12,054 bases of DNA from Planctomycetota bacterium (lineage in GTDB: Bacteria > Planctomycetota > Phycisphaerae > FEN-1346), in NCBI GenBank assembly GCA_026386995.1, contig JAPLMO010000284.1, positions 1 to 12,054 of the forward strand, written 5' to 3'. Each line of letters begins with the position of its first letter. Position 1 is the stretch's first letter. The notes below the pieces were generated by a model. The model did no database searches and was not told where the DNA came from. It saw only the letters and a program-made list of their open reading frames with translations. This document shows, one piece after another, positions 1 to 4,979 of the stretch. The position numbers and the translations under genes were made by a program.

Positions 1-429
1 TCGTCGTCGGCCGATTTCGACGCACACCTCAAGGACCTCTGCACCACGCTCGACGCCACGATCGCCTTCGATCCCGTGGCGGGCGAGATGACGGGCCGGC
101 TTCTGGCGGCCATGCCGAAGGGGAGCGTGGCGGTGGTGTACGGATCGCTCTCCGACGCCGCGTGCTCGATCCGGCCCGAGCGGTTCATCTACGAGCGCAA
201 GCGCGTGGAGGGGTTCTGGCTGGGCGTGTGGGCCGAGAAGATCGGCCTTCTGGGCCGGATGCGCGTGGCGATGGGCCTGCAGAAGTTCCTCGCGACCGAT
301 CTTCAGACCGAGGTCCGCGCCCGCGTGACGCTGGAACAGGTTCCTGAGGCTATCGAGACGTATAAGCACGATATGACGGGCGGGAAGGTGCTCATTCTGC
401 CGGACGGCGACACAAAAGACTTTTCTTAA
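1..429 (+). CDS. Zinc-type alcohol dehydrogenase/quinone oxidoreductase, C-terminal part
   Basis: The reading frame is open from base 1 to a TAA at 427-429, giving 142 residues of the C-terminal part; the start lies outside the window. The segment FDPVAGEMTGRLLAAMPKG followed by VAVVYGSLS matches the second half of the nucleotide-binding domain of medium-chain dehydrogenase/reductases, where a pseudo-Rossmann strand precedes the glycine turn. The tail EVRARVTLEQVPEAIETY and then MTGGKVLILP is the usual closing signature of quinone oxidoreductase-like members. Such enzymes reduce or oxidise carbonyls or quinones with NAD(P)H. The catalytic zinc site would be in the missing N-terminal half, so zinc dependence and substrate cannot be judged. 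It converges on rnpB. The last two bases of the stop codon belong to the inverted repeat at 428-515. Confidence 0.75.
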   Translation, partial: SSSADFDAHLKDLCTTLDATIAFDPVAGEMTGRLLAAMPKGSVAVVYGSLSDAACSIRPERFIYERKRVEGFWLGVWAEKIGLLGRMRVAMGLQKFLATDLQTEVRARVTLEQVPEAIETYKHDMTGGKVLILPDGDTKDFS

Positions 430-515
430 CGCAGAGAAAGACAAAACAGGATTTGGTTAAAACAAAAACAGATAAGTTCGATGTTCTCTCTTTTATTCTC
501 CGCGATCTCTGCGTT
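428..515. repeat. AT-rich element with 10-bp inverted ends
   Basis: The ends AACGCAGAGA (428-437) and TCTCTGCGTT (506-515) are perfect inverted repeats around an AT-rich core. By hand count the 88 bp are about 37% GC, far below the flanking genes. The left end overlaps the stop codon of the dehydrogenase gene. It lies between two convergent transcripts (the dehydrogenase and rnpB). It could be a decayed mobile element or a dispersed intergenic repeat; only one copy is in the window, so mobility is inference. Confidence 0.4.
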
Positions 516-538
516 GGTCCGTTATTGAAAAATAAGAA

Positions 539-944
539 GTCCGGCAAGCGGGACGTAAGCCGAATCCTGTCACCTCGACCCGAAAGCCGAGGCTGCGGCC
601 ATTTATCTGGGTCGCACGTTGCCGCGCGACTCTGAGCAGCCAACCCGGGGCTTTTCTCCTTTCGGAGATCGGAGCGGGCCGCTCCCGAAGCCCCCTATTT
701 GGCCTTGCTCCCGGTGGGGTTTGCCGTGCCCCGCGTGTCGCCACGCGGGCGGTGCGCTCTTACCGCACCGTTTCACCCTTGCCTGATCCCCGAACGAGTC
801 GGGGCCATCGGCGGTCTGCTCTCTGTTGCACTTTCCCTGGTCTTGCGACCGGTCGCCGTTAACGACCACCGCGCCCTGTGGAGTTCGGACTTTCCTCCCG
901 GCCCCGAAGGGCCGAGCGGCCGCATTGCCCGCTCGCCGGACTCC
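539..944 (-). ncRNA. rnpB: RNase P RNA, bacterial type A
   Basis: This is the catalytic RNA of RNase P, which removes 5' leaders from pre-tRNAs. On the minus strand the conserved blocks appear in order: GAGGAAAGTCCGAACTCC (P4 5' side), the GCAACAGAGAGCAGACCGCC block, GGTGAAACGGTGCGGTAAG, GAGCAAGGCCAAATAGGGG, and near the 3' end ACAGGATTCGGCTTACG (P4 3' side). The ends pair as a perfect 14-bp P1 helix (928-941 with 539-552, one G-U and one U-G wobble), which fixes the termini to within a few bases. The L15 loop reads GGC (723-725) where E. coli has GGU, the trinucleotide that pairs with the tRNA 3' end; I believe this variant exists in other bacteria. A T-rich stretch (524-538) follows the 3' end and could help termination. 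It follows rnhA but has its own promoter. Confidence 0.97.
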
Positions 945-951
945 ACCCAGT

Positions 952-960
952 ATTATACCA
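952..960 (-). promoter_or_regulatory. Extended -10 promoter of rnpB
   Basis: The minus strand reads TGGTATAAT: a perfect TATAAT (952-957) with the TG of an extended -10 element (959-960). Initiation about 7 bases downstream falls at about 945, exactly where the P1 helix of rnpB begins. No convincing TTGACA-like -35 is present at 16-18 bp, which fits an extended -10 promoter. The position is inferred from the match to the RNA start, not from transcript data. Confidence 0.65.
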
Positions 961-1014
961 TACGATTTCGGGGAAGGATGTTTATTGGCGCTGCGGCAGC
1001 CATCGGCCAACAAA

Positions 1015-1073
1015 GCGATTGCGGATTGCGAATTGCGGATTGCGGATTGAAAGGACAACGGCAACGGCAACGG
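1015..1073. repeat. Short tandem repeats (GCGGATT and CAACGG)
   Basis: Between the rnhA stop and the rnpB promoter lie five units of a 6-7 bp motif, GCGATT, GCGGATT, GCGAATT, GCGGATT, GCGGATT (1015-1048), then three exact units of CAACGG (1056-1073). Both end just before the rnhA stop codon at 1083. The reverse strand of the first array reads as repeated AATCCGC. They look like slippage-prone spacer sequence and no function is evident. Confidence 0.75.
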
Positions 1074-1082
1074 GGCCCACGG

Positions 1083-1628
1083 CTACTTCAACTTGAACGT
1101 CTTGGTATGCGGCTTCTTGCGGGCTTCGGGGGGCAGGGCGGCGTCCACCGCGCGGGCCCTTTGGACGGCCTTGCGCGAAAGTTTGTCGGCCTCGGTGTTC
1201 AGCGTGCGCGGGATGTGCTCGATCTCGACCGACGCCAGCGGCGCAAGCAGCCGCCGGACCCGCTCCAGCAGGGGCTTCAGGTTCGGCGCCTTGATGCGGT
1301 ACTCGCCGGCGATCTGGCGGACCATGAGTTCCGAGTCGCTGCGGATCGTCAGGCGCCGCGGCTTCAGTTCGCCCGCCATCTCCAGGCCCAGGATCACCGC
1401 CTGGTACTCGGCCTCGTTGTTGGTTCCGGGACCGAACGCGCGTGCCCTCTCGAGTATCGTCGTGCCGTCGTCGGTCTTCAGGATCGCCGCCGACCCGCAC
1501 GGGCCGGGGTTGCCGGAACACGCGCCGTCGACGTAAAGGATGAGGTGGCCGGCGCCGGGCTCCGCCCCGCCGCCGCCCGGCATCGGGTCTCTTCGGGAGT
1601 CATCGGCGGCCGGATCGGACGGGTTCAT
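1083..1628 (-). CDS. rnhA: Ribonuclease HI family protein
   Basis: It cleaves the RNA strand of RNA-DNA hybrids (R-loops, primer remnants). All four acidic residues of the two-metal site are visible in the 181-residue product: D34 in YVDGACSGNPGP, E72 in TNNEAEYQA, D98 in IRSDSELMVRQ and D148 in NTEADKLS. The NNEAEY form and the lack of an obvious basic handle point to the RNase HI subgroup seen in actinobacteria and archaea rather than the E. coli type. The first 27 residues are a Gly/Pro/Asp-rich unstructured extension, and a basic tail (KKPHTKTFKLK) closes the protein. The ATG at 1628 overlaps the upstream stop as ATGA, so translational coupling is likely; an in-frame TTG at 1658 is a poorer start. 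Downstream lies rnpB. Confidence 0.92.
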   Translation of the reverse strand: MNPSDPAADDSRRDPMPGGGGAEPGAGHLILYVDGACSGNPGPCGSAAILKTDDGTTILERARAFGPGTNNEAEYQAVILGLEMAGELKPRRLTIRSDSELMVRQIAGEYRIKAPNLKPLLERVRRLLAPLASVEIEHIPRTLNTEADKLSRKAVQRARAVDAALPPEARKKPHTKTFKLK

Positions 1629-2365
1629 GTCTTCTTCAGGAACAGGATGCGGGTGCAATTGGGACAGGTGTAGAGGTTTTCATTGCGGCTGGCCAGCAGG
1701 ACGTAGGTGTTCTGCGTGACGCTCATGTGGCAACCGCCGCAGACGTAGCCGCCGTCGTCGTCGTCGTCTTCGTCGCGGATGACCTGGGCGAGGGCCTCGC
1801 CGTCCAGGCGATCGGCGATGCGATTGAAGAGGTCGACGACCTTGGGCGGCAGGCTCTTGGCGAGTGCGTCGCGTTTGCGGCGGTCTTCCTCGATCTCGCG
1901 GGTGAGGCCGTCCTTGCGTGCCTCGATCTCTTTGCGGACGGCCGCCAGTTCGCCTTCCTGCCGCGTCAGTTCCGCCTGGGCCTTCTTGATCTCGCCGTCG
2001 ATGGCCTCGATGTCGGCGAAGTCGGTCAGGATTCCATCCTCGTACTTCGAGATCGCCAGTTCAGCGAACTTGATCTCATTCTGGAGCGCGGCAAACTGGC
2101 GGTTGTCTCGGACCTGGGTCTGCTGCTGGCGGAATTTTTCGATCTCGGTGCGCTTCTGGCGGACCTCGAGTTCCTTCTTGTCGGCCTCCACGCGGGCCTG
2201 GCGCTGCCTGCTGCGGAGGTTCTCGATGACTTCCTTCTGCTTTGCGATCTGCTCCAAGCGGATCTTCGCCGCGCGGTCTTGCGCGGACCTGTTGTTTTCC
2301 AGCCGCCGCAGTTGTAACTCCGCATCCTGAAGTTCGCACAGTTTCTCAAGGACCGAATCAGCCAC
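1625..2365 (-). CDS. C4-type zinc-ribbon coiled-coil protein (COG1579 family)
   Basis: The 246-residue product has a long charged coiled coil (about 5-185, heptad-rich, many Gln/Glu/Arg) followed by an acidic run (DEDDDDD near 198-204) and a C-terminal zinc ribbon with C209-x2-C212 and C234-x2-C237. This is the layout of the COG1579 family, whose H. pylori and actinobacterial members are thought to bind nucleic acid; its exact role is not established. In actinobacteria this family is also encoded beside an RNase H gene, so the pairing seen here is a conserved context. The start is the GTG at 2365, chosen because AGGAGGTG (2374-2381, minus strand) sits 8 bases upstream. It is the first gene of the block leading to rnhA and has a good sigma-70-like promoter. 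The stop overlaps the rnhA start. Confidence 0.9.
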   Translation of the reverse strand: MADSVLEKLCELQDAELQLRRLENNRSAQDRAAKIRLEQIAKQKEVIENLRSRQRQARVEADKKELEVRQKRTEIEKFRQQQTQVRDNRQFAALQNEIKFAELAISKYEDGILTDFADIEAIDGEIKKAQAELTRQEGELAAVRKEIEARKDGLTREIEEDRRKRDALAKSLPPKVVDLFNRIADRLDGEALAQVIRDEDDDDDGGYVCGGCHMSVTQNTYVLLASRNENLYTCPNCTRILFLKKT

Positions 2366-2401
2366 TGTTGCCGCACCTCCTGACCTTTCCCGAACTTAAA
2401 G

Positions 2402-2430
2402 TTTATATCCGTCCGCGCGGGAGGAATCAA
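2402..2430 (-). promoter_or_regulatory. Sigma-70-like promoter of the zinc-ribbon/rnhA genes
   Basis: On the minus strand TTGATT (2425-2430) and TATAAA (2402-2407) are separated by 17 bases, giving a predicted start near 2395 and a leader of about 30 bases that contains the AGGAGGTG ribosome binding site. Spacing and both hexamers agree with the vegetative consensus. Confidence 0.6.
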
Positions 2431-2510
2431 GGAAATTGACTTGGACCGTCAACCCCGGGTCTGGCCGCAGATCGTGGCCGTGGCCGTCAGGCCTCTTCCA
2501 GGGGTCTTTG

Positions 2511-2675
2511 CCCCGCGAAGCGGGGTGTAGACTCGGTCTTCTAGTAGTGCGTCAACTTTAATTATGTGAGTGCCACGGTCGCCGTGGCGACCGTGCTTCC
2601 CTGCCTACGACCACGGCTGCACAAGGCGCAGCCGTGGCACCCACAGATTTAGTCCTGATAGGCTACTAGGCCGAG
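2511..2675 (+). repeat. REP-like double-hairpin repeat, split by the element at 2542-2668
   Basis: The first hairpin is CCCCGC-GAA-GCGGGG (2511-2525), followed by the linker TGTAGA (2526-2531). The second hairpin is only complete if the inserted element is removed: CTCGGTC (2532-2538) pairs with GGCCGAG (2669-2675) around the loop TTCTA. The same order (hairpin, TGTAGAC, hairpin with a TTTA loop) occurs in the opposite orientation at 2838-2877, which supports a shared family. Confidence 0.55.
2542..2668 (+). mobile_element. MITE-like non-autonomous element, copy 1
   Basis: The 127 bp have inverted ends TAGTAG and CTACTA. If the outer TA is a target duplication, the core is 2544-2666. Inside are two hairpins: a left one (stem 2574-2581 with 2588-2595) and a right one (CCACGGCTGC at 2611-2620 with GCAGCCGTGG at 2628-2637). 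AT-rich arms lie between the ends and the hairpins. A second copy of 130 bp lies at 5790-5919 and is nearly identical outside the left hairpin. It encodes nothing, so it must be moved in trans if it is mobile. A TA target would suit an IS630/Tc1-like transposase, while the twin hairpins recall REPINs moved by RAYT transposases; I cannot decide between them. Confidence 0.6.
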
Positions 2676-2837
2676 GCGGGCACGGCGACCGGCGCACTTC
2701 CTCTTCCCTTTTCCTTTGGCCTGCTTCAGCGGGCTTGTTACGGTTGCATGGGTCGTTGCCAGCGGGGATCAGTCGCCAGTCGAGGCGGGCTCTATAAGAT
2801 TTAAGAAGAGCGGAATGTGTTTCGGCTCGCTCGCATA

Positions 2838-2898
2838 CCGGGGCTAAAGCCCCGGTCTACACGCCGCTTTCGCGGCGCGAAGGCGGCTGAAGCCGCCT
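2838..2898 (-). repeat. REP-like repeat with three consecutive hairpins
   Basis: Three perfect hairpins stand almost back to back on the plus strand: CCGGGGCTAAAGCCCCGG (2838-2855), then GTCTACAC, then CGCCGCTTTCGCGGCG (2862-2877), and AGGCGGCTGAAGCCGCCT (2881-2898). Read on the minus strand, the last two parts of the order are hairpin, TGTAGAC, hairpin, matching the repeat at 2511-2675. Such a structure could block exonucleases or end transcripts, but no gene lies directly next to it. Confidence 0.6.
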
Positions 2899-3063
2899 CA
2901 CAACTTGCCCGTGCCAAAACGGTGCCACAAAGAACGGCCACACCCCTATGCGCCTTCCGGCTCGCCAGGCCGGCCGCCGGGTGGCCTCCATAGGTGTCCC
3001 TCGGTCGTTTAGGGCGTTCGGAAGGGGCGGCGGAGAAGCCCCACTTTCCCGATCGGATATACT

Positions 3064-3087
3064 TAGTGAACGCTATACAATTCACTA
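3064..3087. promoter_or_regulatory. Operator-like inverted repeat TAGTGAA-N10-TTCACTA
   Basis: Two perfect 7-bp arms (3064-3070, 3081-3087) flank a 10-bp spacer that contains TATACA. Arm length and a 17-bp centre-to-centre distance fit a dimeric repressor site over a promoter. It sits just past the 3' end of the minus-strand gene that ends at 3149, and no plus-strand gene follows for 850 bases, so a target gene is not apparent. Confidence 0.3.
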
Positions 3088-3148
3088 CTTCAGTTGCGCC
3101 CCGGTTGAGCACCGGAAGCAGGCTCGAACGGCTTGGTATCGCCCCGGG

Positions 3149-3628
3149 CTATTCTGTTTCCGGGTCGGCTGGGTGGGCCTGCATTTCGGCCCGCCAGCCG
3201 TCCAGGAGTTCCTGGCGGCACTTTTCCCATGCGGGGGTGCCTTGGCCGACGCGGTCGACGATGGGCACTTCCCAGATGCGGCGCTCGCGCCCGCCGCCTG
3301 TGTCCATGGCGATGCGGTTGAGTTCCTCCGGCACCGCCACGTCGGACGACGTGTAGACCGCGGCGAAGATGGTCTTTGAACCCTTGTCCCACTCGACGCG
3401 GGCCCGCGTGTGGCCGTCCACGATGAAGTAGCCGCCGAAGCGGCCCTTGTAAACGAGGATCGGCTCGCCCGCCCGGAATGCCTCGTGGCGGACCATGTGG
3501 TACTTGATCAGTTCGATCTCGGACTGCGTGGCCGTGAGGGTCTCCAGGTCGACCTGGCCGTCGTGGCGCTCGAGCAAGGTCCCGTAGCGGTGCTCGATGT
3601 ATTCGACCCACGCCCTCTTATGCGGCAT
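3149..3628 (-). CDS. Small protein with ParB/sulfiredoxin-like DGHTR motif
   Basis: The 159-residue product is soluble, with no signal peptide or membrane segment. Residues 56-95 (PILVYKGRFGGYFIVDGHTR, then ARVEWDKGSKTIFAAVY) resemble the core of the ParB/Srx fold, where a strand is followed by (D/N)GxxR, a helix, and a strand. The flanking parts do not match a full ParB: no helix-turn-helix region is evident and the length is about half that of ParB. The C-terminal third (WEKCRQELLDGWRAEM) looks helical. ParB/Srx folds bind nucleotides, so a nucleotide-dependent role is possible, but no function can be assigned. The ATG at 3628 is chosen because GGAGGG (3637-3642, minus strand) lies 8 bases upstream. 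It is a single-gene transcript, flanked by repeat-rich DNA on both sides. Confidence 0.7.
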   Translation of the reverse strand: MPHKRAWVEYIEHRYGTLLERHDGQVDLETLTATQSEIELIKYHMVRHEAFRAGEPILVYKGRFGGYFIVDGHTRARVEWDKGSKTIFAAVYTSSDVAVPEELNRIAMDTGGGRERRIWEVPIVDRVGQGTPAWEKCRQELLDGWRAEMQAHPADPETE

Positions 3629-3674
3629 GCGAGCGGCCCTCCGTGCTGTTGCAACGCGGTGCTGACAACCTCAT

Positions 3675-3680
3675 ATTATA
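3675..3680 (-). promoter_or_regulatory. -10 box of the DGHTR-motif gene
   Basis: A perfect TATAAT on the minus strand lies about 47 bases upstream of the ATG at 3628, predicting a leader of about 40 bases. The -35 region is not recognisable, so the assignment rests on the -10 hexamer and its position. Confidence 0.45.
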
Positions 3681-3751
3681 AGGGCCGCGGCGCGTGCCGC
3701 CATTTCTTTGCGGGACCGGGGGCAGCGCCACCCGCAGGGAACACAAGTTTC

Positions 3752-3852
3752 GCGCGGCAGGTCTCCCGACCAGCCGCGCCAGTACGCACGCACCGTAGCG
3801 CGGGGCCTTGTGCCCCGCGCAGGAAAACGCGGGGGATAAACCCCCGCGCTAC
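3752..3852. repeat. Cluster of three GC-rich hairpins
   Basis: Hairpin 1 (3752-3779) has a 7-bp outer stem GCGCGGC/GCCGCGC and an inner GGTC/GACC stem. A separate unit (3795-3852) is bounded by perfect 11-bp inverted ends GTAGCGCGGGG and CCCCGCGCTAC and holds two hairpins: GCGCGGGGC with GCCCCGCGC (3798-3820) and CGCGGGGG with CCCCCGCG (3828-3848). Two hairpins within inverted ends is a REPIN-like plan. It lies between two divergent genes (starts at 3628 and 3939). Confidence 0.6.
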
Positions 3853-3905
3853 TTCGCTGCACCAAGGCAAGCGCCGAAAGACGCGGTGCGCAAAGGCTTC
3901 GGGCG

Positions 3906-3914
3906 TGTTATAGT
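3906..3914 (+). promoter_or_regulatory. Extended -10 promoter of the zinc-ribbon/solenoid gene
   Basis: TGTTATAGT gives a TATAGT hexamer (3909-3914) preceded by the TG of an extended -10. Initiation would be near 3921, leaving a leader of about 18 bases with GGAGG at 3928-3932. No -35 match is seen, as with the rnpB promoter. Confidence 0.5.
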
Positions 3915-3938
3915 ATTGGCGGAAGTCGGAGGTGCGCC

Positions 3939-4976
3939 GTGCCTGCTACGATGTGTCCGAAATGTCGGGTTCCCCTGAGCCGCGAGGAATCCCGGTCCGG
4001 GAAGTGCCCGTTTTGCGCCGCGCCGCTTGGCGCGTCCGAAGCGGCGGCCCATCGCCGCGCCGAACTTCCCCCGCCGGTGGACGAGCGAGCCGCAAGTGTG
4101 CCGCTGCGAGAGTCCGTCAAGCCGCTTCTCCGCGGAGCGATCATTCTCCTGGCCTTGGGCGTGGGCGGGGGAGGGCTCTACTACGCGGTGTCGGCCGGCG
4201 TGACGCGCTACCTGGGCGGCCCGGAATCGCGGCCGGATGCGGCGTTGCAGGAACCGGAAACATGGCCCGGCGATCCTCCTGACGCGACGGCGCCGGACAC
4301 GGTCGCCCCGCCCGCGGCCCCGGCGGCCGGGCAATCCGAGAAGCCGCCCGCGGCGCCGGCGCCAGCGCAGGAGAAACCCGGGGGCCGTCCCGTGCTGCCG
4401 CGAGAGGTTGTGCTGGCCCGCGGCGTGCTGAAGATCGACAGCCCCGAGGGCGAGTACTTTGTCGAGCCGATCGACGGCGCGGTGCATGTGCTCCTTCGCG
4501 GAAAGGTGAAGACGCTTCGCATCGGCAGCCTCGGCGGCGACGCGCTTCTCGATTCCTCGGCCCTGAAGGCGGAGGCGATTATCTTCGCGGGCGCCGTCAG
4601 CGGCCGCGCGAAGGCGCAGGTCTATACGGCAGGCGGGTCCGTCGAATTTCGCGGGCCGGTCAGCGGCCGGGCGAATCTGATCGTGAACGCGCCAAATGGC
4701 AAGGTGACCTTCGCCGGGCCGGCGGCCGGCCGGCCGGGGGCCGGGGTCGGCGGCGAATCGAACGCCACGATCAAGGCCAGGGAACTAGACGTCCAGTGCC
4801 CAATCAGCGGCGATGCGCAAATGTATGTTGTCTTGTCCGGCGGCGGAAAACTCCGGTTTACGGAGATGGGCGGCCGCAGCAGCCTCCTTTTCCGCAAGGC
4901 CAACGCCCGCGACCCCGATCCCGTCATCGGACGGGGCATTATGCGCGATGAGTCGCGGTGCAGGGAGACCAAGTGA
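3939..4976 (+). CDS. Zinc-ribbon, single-pass membrane protein with a beta-solenoid domain
   Basis: I do not recognise the family. The 345-residue product shows: a zinc ribbon with C6-x2-C9 and C23-x2-C26; one transmembrane helix at about 66-87; an Ala/Pro-rich linker (about 92-158); and a glycine-rich beta domain (about 160-322). The last has roughly 21-22-residue periods, seen as FAGAVSGRA, FRGPVSGRA and FAGPAAGRP at residues 216-265, which suggests a right-handed beta solenoid such as in bactofilins. By the lysine/arginine-poor outer side the zinc ribbon is likely cytoplasmic and the solenoid outside the membrane. The start is GTG 3939, 6 bases after GGAGG; the ATG at 3951 is too far. It is followed after 3 bases by the rhodanese-methyltransferase gene, so the two are probably one operon. 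What binds or assembles on the solenoid is unknown. Confidence 0.85.
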   Translation: MPATMCPKCRVPLSREESRSGKCPFCAAPLGASEAAAHRRAELPPPVDERAASVPLRESVKPLLRGAIILLALGVGGGGLYYAVSAGVTRYLGGPESRPDAALQEPETWPGDPPDATAPDTVAPPAAPAAGQSEKPPAAPAPAQEKPGGRPVLPREVVLARGVLKIDSPEGEYFVEPIDGAVHVLLRGKVKTLRIGSLGGDALLDSSALKAEAIIFAGAVSGRAKAQVYTAGGSVEFRGPVSGRANLIVNAPNGKVTFAGPAAGRPGAGVGGESNATIKARELDVQCPISGDAQMYVVLSGGGKLRFTEMGGRSSLLFRKANARDPDPVIGRGIMRDESRCRETK

Positions 4977-4979
4977 CCC

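Larger units (their letters stand above)
2431..3148. other. Gene-free stretch rich in hairpin repeats
   Basis: No credible coding region is seen on either strand. Short open frames here are made of repeat sequence and lack ribosome binding sites. The stretch contains a split REP-like repeat (2511-2675), a MITE-like element (2542-2668), a triple-hairpin repeat (2838-2898), an imperfect inverted pair with a CC bulge (ACACCCCTATG at 2940-2950 against CATAGGTGT at 2989-2997) and an operator-like inverted repeat (3064-3087). In 2676-2837 and 2998-3063 I see nothing recognisable. Confidence 0.6.

Noticed and set aside
699..1673. Long plus-strand open frame of 324 codons
   Set aside because: It runs through rnpB and antisense to rnhA. 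The product has no family pattern, and the RNA gene and RNase HI explain the sequence.
2570..2797. 75-codon plus-strand open frame
   Set aside because: It starts inside the MITE-like element, has no ribosome binding site and reads repeat sequence.
3101..3127. Motif resembling the SRP RNA tetraloop helix (CCGGAAGCAG)
   Set aside because: The GGAA loop is present, but the conserved GGAAGGAAGCAGC side and the longer paired arms of SRP RNA are missing.
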